Shown: piece after piece, positions 32,193-39,530 of the stretch
Position numbering within the stretch: the stretch's first letter is position 1
How the letters are laid out: the number at the start of each line of letters is the position of its first letter
Source of the DNA: an uncultured Bacillota bacterium
GTDB taxonomy: Bacteria; Bacillota; Clostridia; Lachnospirales; Lachnospiraceae
Direction of reading: 5' to 3'
DNA length: 45,918 nucleotides
Assembly: GCA_905200905.1 (NCBI GenBank)
Contig: CAJKMA010000018.1
Span: 1-45,918, forward strand
Position numbers and translations under genes: made by a program
The notes under the pieces: model-generated
Told to the model about the DNA's origin: nothing
Seen by the model: only the letters and a program-made list of their open reading frames with translations
Database searches by the model: none

Positions 32193-32681
32193 TTACTTAT
32201 TTTCTTCTTTGCATAAGAACCGAGCTAATATCTTTCCTCTACAACGAGTTAATAGAAATGTATACGCATAATCACGTTTGCTAAAACGATTAAATCCTAA
32301 CCCCAAACTATATAATAATGCTTGTGTCATCATCAAATCCAAGTTATATCCTACGCAAACAGACACCAATGTATTTCTCTGTGGTGAATCTTTCTCGTCT
32401 ACTTGTTTTTTCAAACGATAAAGCATATTTTCACTTAAATGCGTTTTTTCCGCAAAGGTCATATATGTTTCTCCCTCAAGAATCTCAGAAATCAATTCAC
32501 TGAAAGGCTTATTGTAAGTTGTCGAGGTTTCATAATCATTCAGAAATTCTTTTTCTAATTTGACCCATTCATCATAAGTATATCCGGCAATATAATCTTT
32601 ATCCTTTCTGCTTACTCCTTTATTCTTTATTTTGAGGACTCTCCATATCTTGCAGAGCATATTCACAAGCCTGAATAACAA
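32193..32681 (-). CDS. Helix-turn-helix regulator of the element
   Basis: A 162-aa frame. The part from about residue 60 (FSELISEILEGETYMTFAEKTHLSENMLYRLKKQ) is a lambda-repressor-like HTH. The C-terminal half (NTLVSVCVGYNLDLMMTQALLYSLGLGFN) contains the long helical region seen in a family of short XRE-like regulators in Clostridia. The first ATG (32681) lies inside the RHH gene; a start there or at 32660 would overlap by 41-62 bp, and no start follows the good ribosome-like AAAGGAG at 32612-32618. The true start is unsettled. Confidence 0.7.
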   Translation of the reverse strand: MLFRLVNMLCKIWRVLKIKNKGVSRKDKDYIAGYTYDEWVKLEKEFLNDYETSTTYNKPFSELISEILEGETYMTFAEKTHLSENMLYRLKKQVDEKDSPQRNTLVSVCVGYNLDLMMTQALLYSLGLGFNRFSKRDYAYTFLLTRCRGKILARFLCKEENK

Positions 32682-32802
32682 AACTTGAAAATGTCACATC
32701 TTGATTCCGTATCGCTTCCTCTATTTGTTCTATCAAATGTACTGGAAATCGGATTGTTTTATTTTCTGATTCTTTTTTATTCGGTTTTAATTGAAATGCC
32801 AT
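32620..32802 (-). CDS. Ribbon-helix-helix (Arc/CopG-type) repressor
   Basis: A 60-aa protein with the RHH shape: beta strand NKTIRFPVHLIEQIEEAIRN (about residues 14-33), then a helix with FSSFVIQACEYALQDM (about 38-53). Such proteins bind DNA as dimers through the strand. TAGGAGG precedes the start at 32802. It is divergent from the three-gene cargo operon across a 135-bp region full of GCAT repeats, so it likely controls both. It overlaps the HTH gene downstream. Confidence 0.82.
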   Translation of the reverse strand: MAFQLKPNKKESENKTIRFPVHLIEQIEEAIRNQDVTFSSFVIQACEYALQDMESPQNKE

Positions 32803-32937
32803 TTTAATTCCTCCTACATTATAGTTTATTGCATTTCATAATATAAATATGCACTGTATTTCGCATCGCATTATGCATTGCATTGTAGTATACTTATCGT
32901 AACAACTACAAATACAAAGGAGGAGAGTTTCAAAATC
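32803..32937. promoter_or_regulatory. Divergent control region with GCAT/ATGC repeats
   Basis: TTGCATTTCAT, ATGCACTG, CGCATCGCAT and ATGCATTGCATTG occur within about 60 bp (32829-32885), a likely RHH operator array. On the plus strand TATACT (32889-32894) is a -10 candidate, with TCGCAT 17 bp upstream as a weak -35, followed by AAAGGAGGAG. On the minus strand TATAAT (32818-32823) is too near the ribosome site to be certain. Confidence 0.5.
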
Positions 32938-34734
32938 ATGCAAAAGGAGGAATGCATTGAATTAGTCAAATCTTTTATTGCCGAGAAACTAAATGGTAAT
33001 ATATGGAATTTCCTAAATTATGACTTAGACTTATTAGAGAATGATGAAAAATACGGGGGATATGACCCTGACAATTCCAAAATCGCTAATGCCATCTATT
33101 TTTTATTATGGGGCGATGAAGTTCCGAATTTAACTTTCGATGAACTGGGAAAATCTTATAGAGGAGATACCCTAAATTCTTTTCACACTTTAATGGGACA
33201 CCCGACAGAAGACTTCACCAACTTTTTAGGAATCCAAAAATATACAGACAATGAGAAAATCATAGCTATGGCAAAAGAGTTTCATAAAAAATATCATACC
33301 ATTGGAAATATGATGGTACTTCCTAATAATTCCTTAGAAGTTAATGGTAAAAATTATACTTTGAATACAGCTAGAAGCCTTAGTCCATGGTATGACTACT
33401 TTGACAAATTCTTATTGGAGGTAAAGCAAGCCTTAACAAACCCAAATCTTATATTTGATGAAAAATCAACTAAGTTTCTCATAGAAAGGCTAGTAGGGGA
33501 AAACAGTGACTTTTTTGAAAAATATTTTCAGTTGGGAACTATGGAAAAGTTTGAGGATTTTATCCGTACTTTTTATTTAGAAAAATATGCAGACACAACA
33601 ACTTTGGAAATTCCGCAAATATTTTCTCCCCATGCGTATCATTGGAATAATACATATAGCAAAGAAGAATATGAACAGTATGTAATATCCTATATACGCA
33701 AAGCAACAGAAATTATAGAATACCGTTGTTCTCGTATGATTGAAGATTTGAATACAATTTTAAAAGAAGATAGTTCTTCTAGCGAAACATTCAATTTTAA
33801 AAAAAATCTAAAAAAATGCGATAAAAAAAACAGTATTAAAAATTTTTTCTGTAAAAGTATTTCTTTTCTAAGTACATTTACTAATGAAAAGTTTTCATAT
33901 GTTTTACTATTTATTGCTTCAGCAATGATAGGACTAAATGCAGTAAGCATTTATATTCGTTTTTTACTAAATGATGGCTATAATACACTTCCAAGGGAAA
34001 GTTTAAATTGGCACTATGACAACGGTATAACTTACATTCTTTTTCTATCAGTCTTTTTTATTAGTGTGTCCTATAGAAAAACACATATGGGAATAAAAAA
34101 AAAATTGATGACTTTCTTTGTAACATTCCAATTAGTTTTGCTAGCGTTTCCCTGTGTCTTTTATGTCGTTATGGAAATTGTCGGAAATTCTAAATGGTTG
34201 ATAACAGCAATTCCAAATACTATAGATATTGTAGAATCTACAAAAGATATATTATATTCCATTTATGGACTCATTCTTAGTATAGGGGTTATTATTCCGT
34301 GTTTTATGTTTCTGCTCGAAGAAAAATACAGAAAGTTTGTTAAATACTGGGGAATTATTTTTCTTACGTTTTTATTTGGAATTCCTGCAATTTTTAGTAT
34401 CCTTTCTTACAAAATTCCTGTAATTTTGTGTGGAATTCTTATTATTGGATTTTTATTAGCAATGGTTCTAGATGATTTACATTATGCCATAAAAACTCGT
34501 TGTCCTGCCTGTAAAAAATATTCTGGATTAAAGTATATTAATACACAACTACTTAATGAAGAAAGAATTTCTATAAAGGTAGAAAACGCAGAAAAGGATA
34601 GAAATGGAAACATTATAGGTACATATGAGCAGTATATCCCCGGAAAACGTAAAATTTTTCTAGAAACTTATAAGTGCAAATATTGCGGACATGTACAAAC
34701 AAAAACTGTAACAAAAGAATTAACTTCTCTTTAG
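32938..34734 (+). CDS. Membrane/zinc-ribbon cargo protein with YHTIGN domain
   Basis: A 598-aa protein. The soluble N-terminal region (about 1-285) carries a conserved-looking YHTIGNMMVLPNNSLEVNG segment typical of an uncharacterised family of bacterial proteins. Six membrane helices follow (about 320-515). The C-terminal end is a zinc ribbon, CPACKK (about 525) and CKYCG (about 582), separated by an insert containing DRNGNIIGTYEQYIPG. The start at 32938 follows AAAGGAGGAG; an upstream in-frame ATG at 32878 lacks one. First gene of the three-gene operon. Function unknown; a role in defence or envelope change is only a guess. Confidence 0.75.
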   Translation: MQKEECIELVKSFIAEKLNGNIWNFLNYDLDLLENDEKYGGYDPDNSKIANAIYFLLWGDEVPNLTFDELGKSYRGDTLNSFHTLMGHPTEDFTNFLGIQKYTDNEKIIAMAKEFHKKYHTIGNMMVLPNNSLEVNGKNYTLNTARSLSPWYDYFDKFLLEVKQALTNPNLIFDEKSTKFLIERLVGENSDFFEKYFQLGTMEKFEDFIRTFYLEKYADTTTLEIPQIFSPHAYHWNNTYSKEEYEQYVISYIRKATEIIEYRCSRMIEDLNTILKEDSSSSETFNFKKNLKKCDKKNSIKNFFCKSISFLSTFTNEKFSYVLLFIASAMIGLNAVSIYIRFLLNDGYNTLPRESLNWHYDNGITYILFLSVFFISVSYRKTHMGIKKKLMTFFVTFQLVLLAFPCVFYVVMEIVGNSKWLITAIPNTIDIVESTKDILYSIYGLILSIGVIIPCFMFLLEEKYRKFVKYWGIIFLTFLFGIPAIFSILSYKIPVILCGILIIGFLLAMVLDDLHYAIKTRCPACKKYSGLKYINTQLLNEERISIKVENAEKDRNGNIIGTYEQYIPGKRKIFLETYKCKYCGHVQTKTVTKELTSL

Positions 34735-34776
34735 TTATTCTTTAAAACATATTTTAATAGAAAGAGGTGCAACAAA

Positions 34777-35232
34777 ATGTCTTTGTTAATCAAATTATAC
34801 GACAAAATGTCTATAGTAAATATTTTTAAATGGTTTGGTATATTATTACCTGTTTTTAATATATTAGCATTATTTTCCTCTGATTACAGGGCAGAAATTC
34901 AAGGAATATCTGGTGTACTATCTTGGATTATGGCAGAAATTGTCTTTCTGTTTATTTCTTTCTGTCTTATTTATTTTGTAGTTGGCAAAAAATCTAAATG
35001 TCCTTCTTGCAAAAAGCCATTTTCATTAAAACAGACAGGTCAAGAGATTGTATCAAAAGAAAATGTTTCTGTTCTAGTTGAGAATAAAACACGCAATAGA
35101 AATGGTGAAGTTACTGGAACATCAGAACAGTATGTCCCAGGTATTAGAACTACTTACAAAGTATACTACACATGTAAGCATTGCGGAAAAGTAACTTATC
35201 AAACAGTTTCCGAAAGCCAACCAACATTATAA
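34777..35232 (+). CDS. Small membrane protein with the same zinc-ribbon domain
   Basis: A 151-aa protein with two membrane helices (about residues 15-33 and 45-70) and a C-terminal zinc ribbon, CPSCKK (about 80) and CKHCG (about 137), enclosing a NRNGEVTGTSEQYVPG insert. This region is clearly paralogous to the C-terminus of the preceding protein, while the N-terminal domain is absent. GAAAGAGGTG precedes the start, 42 bp after the previous gene. No known family is recognised. Confidence 0.75.
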   Translation: MSLLIKLYDKMSIVNIFKWFGILLPVFNILALFSSDYRAEIQGISGVLSWIMAEIVFLFISFCLIYFVVGKKSKCPSCKKPFSLKQTGQEIVSKENVSVLVENKTRNRNGEVTGTSEQYVPGIRTTYKVYYTCKHCGKVTYQTVSESQPTL

Positions 35233-35260
35233 TACAGATATTGCAGATAAGAGGTATACA

Positions 35261-36229
35261 ATGAAAAACAAAGCAAAAATTATAAGTATTATATCCGTTG
35301 TTCTGATTTTAATTATTGGGATTGCCGGATATTTTATGTATCAAAAGGCAGAGGAAGAAAAAGCTATAAAGAAAAGCCTTAACAAAATCACGAAAACCGA
35401 AACTTCTTTTTCTAAGGTAGAAACACATGAAGAAAAATTGAATATTTTAAAATCATGTATAACCGAAATGACAGATTATAATAAATCAAAAGAACATTTT
35501 AAGCAAGTAACTGATAAATATAAATCCGCCATTTCCTCTATGCAAGAAGTTTTTACAAAAGAATATGATTCTATCATTGAAGAAAATACTTTAAGCAACC
35601 TTGATTCTTTAGATGATATTTCTGCTATCACTAATAATAAAGACAATCTTTCTTCTTTACTTTCTACTATAGAAGCAGAAAAAGATTATGTTCTTTCTTC
35701 TAATGATGACTTTGAAAGCTATCAGCAAAAAATTACTGAATTAACAGAATCATACACAAATAGGATAACCGCCTTAGAAGAAGCTAAGAAAAAGGCTGAG
35801 GAAGAGGCTAAACGCAAGGCAGAAGAAGAAGCCAAACGTAAAGCAGAGGAAGAAGCAAGAAAAAAAGCCGAAGAAGAAAAAGCAAAAACTCATTATGAGA
35901 ATGAATATTTTTCTATTGATGTTCCAAAAGAATGGATTGGAAATTGGTCTGTTAGCGAAACAGAAAATACTATACAGCCCGACAATCCACGAGTGATAGC
36001 TGCATATAGTACAAGTTATCATCCTGATGGAGACGGCTATGGAGGCGGTGCTATAATTCATGTATTGAAACTAGAAGAAGGGGACAGATTAGGATACGGT
36101 TACTTTTCTATGTCACAAGATGTAGACTGTATTACTCCAAACGCTAGCACCGAGAACTTTGTGTTTATAATGACACAAGCCGGGGCAGGTTTTTTCAATG
36201 ATGGTGGTGCTACAATTACTGCTAAATAA
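35261..36229 (+). CDS. Membrane-anchored coiled-coil protein
   Basis: A 322-aa protein. An N-terminal membrane helix (about residues 7-27) is followed by a Lys/Glu-rich helical region, then an AEEEAKRK-type heptad repeat (about 175-207), and a globular C-terminal domain of about 110 residues with YFSIDVPKEWIGNW and a Gly-rich DGDGYGGGA segment. The first helix could be a signal anchor placing the rest outside. It is the last gene of the operon. A hairpin terminator follows. Function unknown; the C-terminal domain resembles PsbP-like extracellular domains only weakly. Confidence 0.75.
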   Translation: MKNKAKIISIISVVLILIIGIAGYFMYQKAEEEKAIKKSLNKITKTETSFSKVETHEEKLNILKSCITEMTDYNKSKEHFKQVTDKYKSAISSMQEVFTKEYDSIIEENTLSNLDSLDDISAITNNKDNLSSLLSTIEAEKDYVLSSNDDFESYQQKITELTESYTNRITALEEAKKKAEEEAKRKAEEEAKRKAEEEARKKAEEEKAKTHYENEYFSIDVPKEWIGNWSVSETENTIQPDNPRVIAAYSTSYHPDGDGYGGGAIIHVLKLEEGDRLGYGYFSMSQDVDCITPNASTENFVFIMTQAGAGFFNDGGATITAK

Positions 36230-36240
36230 ATTACACAATC

Positions 36241-36279
36241 AAGGGATATTCCAAAAAACTGAATTGGAATATCCCTTTT
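36241..36279 (+). terminator. Terminator of the cargo operon
   Basis: A perfect 12-bp stem GGGATATTCCAA (36243-36254) / TTGGAATATCCC (36264-36275), loop of 9 nt, followed by TTTTC, 12 bp after the stop of the coiled-coil gene. Confidence 0.85.
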
Positions 36280-36298
36280 CTCATTTTTCTGTGCTTCC

Positions 36299-36347
36299 TT
36301 TTGTCAATCCCCACTTTTCAAGTGCTTACAGTAAAGGGATGACAAAA
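36299..36347. repeat. Inverted repeat near attR
   Basis: TTTTGTCAATCCC (36299-36311) faces GGGATGACAAAA (36336-36347), perfect apart from one extra A, with a 24-nt spacer. It lies between the operon terminator and attR. It could be a protein-binding site (directionality factor or Rep) or a single-strand structure; no reading frame is present. Confidence 0.45.
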
Positions 36348-36388
36348 ATGTACGTTGTGGTGTGCCATTAAAATTCTAACAATTTGAA

Positions 36389-36414
36389 ATGTGCAATTTC
36401 GATAACAATATCGG
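36389..36414. repeat. attR of the cotJC element
   Basis: ATGTGCAATTTCG (36389-36401) is the mirror image of CGATATTGCAC in attL, followed by the core ATATCGG (36408-36414). In the rebuilt attP the two arms are centred exactly on the GG dinucleotide, 23 bp on each side, as expected for a large serine recombinase. Confidence 0.88.
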
Positions 36415-36862
36415 CACTGAAGAATTGGCTCACCTTGAGATGGTAGCCACCATTGTACACCAGCTTACCCGCAATTTAACCATGGAAGAAATTGAAAAAT
36501 CTGGGTTTGCGCCTTATTATGTGGATCACACGGTGGGCATCTGGCCACAGGCCGCTGGCGGTATTCCTTTTAATGCCTGTGAGTTCCAGTCAAAAGGCGA
36601 TCCCATTACCGATTTGTTTGAAGATATGGCAGCAGAGCAAAAAGCCCGTACCACCTATGACAACATTCTGCGTCTCATTGATGACCCAGATATTATCGAA
36701 CCTATCCGTTTTCTCCGTATGAGGGAAATCGTACACTTCCAGCGCTTCGGTGAAGTTTTAAGAGCAGTCCAGGAAGATTTGAATTCCAAGAACTTCTATG
36801 CATTTAATCCTGGATTCGACATGCCATGTATGGCAACCTGTAAAGACGGTAACCATAAATAA
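36389..36862 (+). pseudogene. cotJC: cotJC, 3' part (interrupted gene)
   Basis: From 36414 this is the last 149 codons of CotJC: TEELAHLEMVATIVHQL with E65 and H68 of the di-manganese site, a Glu in AAEQKAR and a His in MREIVHFQRFGEVL, ending DMPCMATCKDGNHK. The ATG at 36389 lies in the attR arm and has no ribosome site, so it is unlikely to be used. The part continues in frame with 27930-28114. The protein is predicted to be Mn-catalase-like and located in the spore coat. Confidence 0.93.
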
Positions 36863-36884
36863 CCCTTTTATAGGATAAAAATAA

Positions 36885-36942
36885 GGGGCGACATGAAACA
36901 ATGTTCAGAACTCTTAGTACTTTTCATGCCGCCCCATTTTTT
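36885..36942 (+). terminator. Terminator of the cotJ operon
   Basis: GGGGCGACATGAAA (36885-36898) pairs with TTTCATGCCGCCCC (36922-36935) with one mismatch, followed by ATTTTTT. It is 23 bp after the cotJC stop codon. Confidence 0.88.
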
Positions 36943-37032
36943 ACTTTTCCAAATTAATACTGTAAATCTTTCCATAAAAATGCTAAAATAGGATAAAAAG
37001 AATTATAAAAGTTATATTAGGAGGATGAATTT

Positions 37033-38166
37033 ATGGAATACCGTAACCTTGAACGCTTAGGGGTTTCCACTTCCCTGCTGGGATTTGGTTGTATGCGCTT
37101 TCCTTTAAATGAGGATGGCTCTATCTGCGAACCAGAAGCTGAAAAAATGTTAGATACTGCTATTGAGGCAGGGGTTACTTATATTGATACAGCCTATCCT
37201 TACCACAATGGAGACAGTGAACCTTTCCTTGGTCATGTATTAAAAAAATATAACCGGAAGGATTTCTTCCTGGCAACCAAGCTGCCTATCTGGAATGTAA
37301 AAACCCTGGAAGATGCAAAATGTCTATTCCAGGAACAACTTGACCGTCTCCAGGTAGATTATATAGATTTTTATCTTCTCCACTGTCTGGACAAAGAAAA
37401 GTGGCAAACCGTACTGGATTTAGGATTGATTCCTTATTTTGAAGAAATGAAACGTCAGGGAAAAATCCGCTTTTTCGGATTTTCTTTCCATGATGATTAT
37501 GAAGTGTTTGAAACCATTGCTACCTATCGCTCATGGGACTTCTGCCAGATTCAGTATAATTACATTGATACAGATATCCAGGCCGGAGATAATGGCTATG
37601 CCCTTACAGAAAAACTAGGGATTCCTCTGGTGATTATGGAACCTGTAAAAGGTGGCTCTTTAGCACAACTTCCTGAGGATGTAACCGAACCATTTAAAAA
37701 AGCAAGGCCAGACAGCAGCATTTCTTCCTGGGCACTTAGGTGGGTAGCAAGCAAACCCAATGTAAAAGTGGTTTTAAGTGGTATGTCTACCATGGAACAG
37801 GTAGAAGATAATTTACATACCTTTGGAAACTTTGAACCCCTTACCCAAAAAGAATCTGAACTTGTTTCTCAGGTTGCTTATGCTATTAAAAAACGTACCA
37901 AAAATGGATGTACTGGCTGCGCTTATTGTATGCCCTGTCCTTTTGGTGTGGATATTCCCAAAAACTTCCGTATTTGGAATGACTTATCTATGTATGGAAA
38001 TAAAGAAAAAGCAAAGCAAGCCTTTTTCCAGGAATTAGATGTTTCCGCCAGAGCAGACCAATGTAAAAAATGTGGCAAATGTGAAACTGTCTGTCCTCAG
38101 TCCATTGCTATTCGCGAAAATCTAAAAGCAGCGGCAAAAGAATTAAATGCGTTAAAAGAGGTGTAG
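37033..38166 (+). CDS. Aldo/keto reductase with C-terminal 4Fe-4S domain
   Basis: A 377-aa protein. The AKR barrel shows catalytic Asp52 and Tyr57 (DTAYPYHNG), Lys in ATKLPIW, and His in LLHCLDK. The C-terminal part has two cysteine clusters, CTGCAYCMPCPFGVDIPK and CKKCGKCETVCPQS, for Fe-S clusters. This fused form is common in gut anaerobes and may take electrons from ferredoxin rather than NADPH alone. AGGAGG lies 9 nt before the start. It is followed 5 bp later by the MATE gene; the two may be cotranscribed. Substrate unknown. Confidence 0.92.
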   Translation: MEYRNLERLGVSTSLLGFGCMRFPLNEDGSICEPEAEKMLDTAIEAGVTYIDTAYPYHNGDSEPFLGHVLKKYNRKDFFLATKLPIWNVKTLEDAKCLFQEQLDRLQVDYIDFYLLHCLDKEKWQTVLDLGLIPYFEEMKRQGKIRFFGFSFHDDYEVFETIATYRSWDFCQIQYNYIDTDIQAGDNGYALTEKLGIPLVIMEPVKGGSLAQLPEDVTEPFKKARPDSSISSWALRWVASKPNVKVVLSGMSTMEQVEDNLHTFGNFEPLTQKESELVSQVAYAIKKRTKNGCTGCAYCMPCPFGVDIPKNFRIWNDLSMYGNKEKAKQAFFQELDVSARADQCKKCGKCETVCPQSIAIRENLKAAAKELNALKEV

Positions 38167-38171
38167 TTTTT

Positions 38172-39530
38172 GTGAATAATCAATCTTCTGCAACCCTTAT
38201 GACAACGGGATCTATCTGGAAAAAAATCATTGCTTTTGCGATTCCTTTATTTTTAGGAAATCTATTTCAGCAATTTTACAATACAGCGGACTCTTTAATC
38301 GTAGGAAATTTTTTAGGCAGCAGCGCTCTCGCTGCTGTCAGTTCCTCAGGAAATCTGATTTTTCTTATGGTTGGTTTCTTCAATGGACTTGCTGTAGGTG
38401 CCGGAGTCGTTGTAGCACGCTATTTTGGTGCAAAAAAATTTGATATTGTACAAAGAGCCATCCATACTATTGTTACTCTAGGTTTTTTCTGTGGAATTGC
38501 CTTAACCGTGGCAGGTGTTGTGGCAGCACCGCAGATTTTGGTTCTTATGGGAACCCCAGCTGAAGTTCTACCAAATTCTGTCACTTATTTCCGCATTTAC
38601 TTTTGCGGTTCCTTAGCCTTTGTCATGTATAACTTCCTAGTAGGGATTCTTCAGGCTGTAGGGGATAGCAGGCATCCTCTGATGTACCTGATTTTCTCCT
38701 CTATCACAAACATTGTTTTGGACCTGATTTTCGTGGCAGTTTTCCATTTCGGTGTGGGTGCTGCTGCACTGGCAACCATTATTTCTCAGTTTTTAAGCGC
38801 TCTACTCTGCTTCCTACACTTATTAAAAGGTCCAAAGGAATATCGTATTTATCTGTCCAAACTGCGTATCGATCCTTTGATGCTGAGGCAAATCATTTCC
38901 AATGGTCTGCCAGCAGGTCTACAGAATTCGATTATTTCTCTGGCTAATGTTGTGGTGCAGTCTAATATAAATAAATTCGGTCAAATGGCTGTAGCTGGCT
39001 GTGGCTCATATAGCAAAATTGAAGGCTTTGCTTTCCTTCCCATTACCTGCTTTGCTTTAGCACTTACTACCTTTATCAGTCAGAATCTAGGCGCAAAAGA
39101 ATATAAACGGGCAAAAAAAGGCGCTGTTTTTGGCGTTGTCTGTTCTGTGGTAACAGCAGAACTAGTAGGAGTGGTCATTTATACCTTTGCTCCTTACTTT
39201 ATCGCCGCTTTCAACAGCACCCCTGAGGTTTTATCCTATGGTGTTGCACAGGCTCACACTGCTTCTTTATTTTATTTTCTCCTGGCCTTTTCCCACTGTA
39301 TGGCAGGTATTTTAAGAGGTGCAGGAAAATCTACAGTGCCTATGTTTGTCATGTTGGTATGCTGGTGTATCATACGTGTCAGCTATATTTCCATAGCTGT
39401 GCATTTTATCCCTGATATTCGGGTGATTTTTTGGGCCTACCCTCTTACTTGGTGTTTAAGCTCCATTGTATTCCTCCTTTATTTTCTGCGCTCGGACTGG
39501 ATACACGGACTGGAAAAACAGAAAAATTAA
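38172..39530 (+). CDS. MATE-family efflux transporter
   Basis: A 452-aa protein with 12 membrane helices in two repeats. MATE signatures visible: IPLFLGNLFQQFYNTADSLIVG (about residues 24-45), GLPAGLQNSIISLANVVVQS (about 245-264), and ALALTTFISQNLGAKEYKRAK. It expels cationic or multidrug substrates by Na+ or H+ coupling. GTG start with AAGAGGTG upstream. The 3' end overlaps the convergent guanine deaminase gene by 4 bp. Confidence 0.93.
   Translation: MNNQSSATLMTTGSIWKKIIAFAIPLFLGNLFQQFYNTADSLIVGNFLGSSALAAVSSSGNLIFLMVGFFNGLAVGAGVVVARYFGAKKFDIVQRAIHTIVTLGFFCGIALTVAGVVAAPQILVLMGTPAEVLPNSVTYFRIYFCGSLAFVMYNFLVGILQAVGDSRHPLMYLIFSSITNIVLDLIFVAVFHFGVGAAALATIISQFLSALLCFLHLLKGPKEYRIYLSKLRIDPLMLRQIISNGLPAGLQNSIISLANVVVQSNINKFGQMAVAGCGSYSKIEGFAFLPITCFALALTTFISQNLGAKEYKRAKKGAVFGVVCSVVTAELVGVVIYTFAPYFIAAFNSTPEVLSYGVAQAHTASLFYFLLAFSHCMAGILRGAGKSTVPMFVMLVCWCIIRVSYISIAVHFIPDIRVIFWAYPLTWCLSSIVFLLYFLRSDWIHGLEKQKN

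Larger units (their letters stand above)
28114..36413. mobile_element. 8.3-kb serine-recombinase element splitting cotJC
   Basis: Boundaries were found by joining the CotJC reading frame. The crossover dinucleotide is GG inside ATATCGG (28113-28114 and 36413-36414), giving an element of 8,300 bp. Contents, left to right: large serine recombinase, small protein, defective CRESS-type Rep, rolling-circle origin stem-loop, two hypothetical genes, HTH and RHH regulators (all minus strand), then a divergent three-gene membrane/zinc-ribbon operon (plus strand). The right half is visibly more AT-rich than the host flanks. Excision at GG would restore cotJC exactly. Confidence 0.92.

Noticed and set aside
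35775..35880. Tandem-repeat or CRISPR-like array
   Set aside because: The periodicity is the AEEEAKRK heptad-type codon repeat of a coiled coil; there are no spacers.
35774..36061. 95-aa minus-strand frame inside the coiled-coil gene
   Set aside because: It is the reverse of the Lys/Glu repeat, giving an artificial Phe/Ser-rich frame.
36389..36412. ATG in the attR arm as a real start for a shortened CotJC
   Set aside because: There is no ribosome site before it and the sequence is part of the attachment arm, so the ATG is probably accidental.
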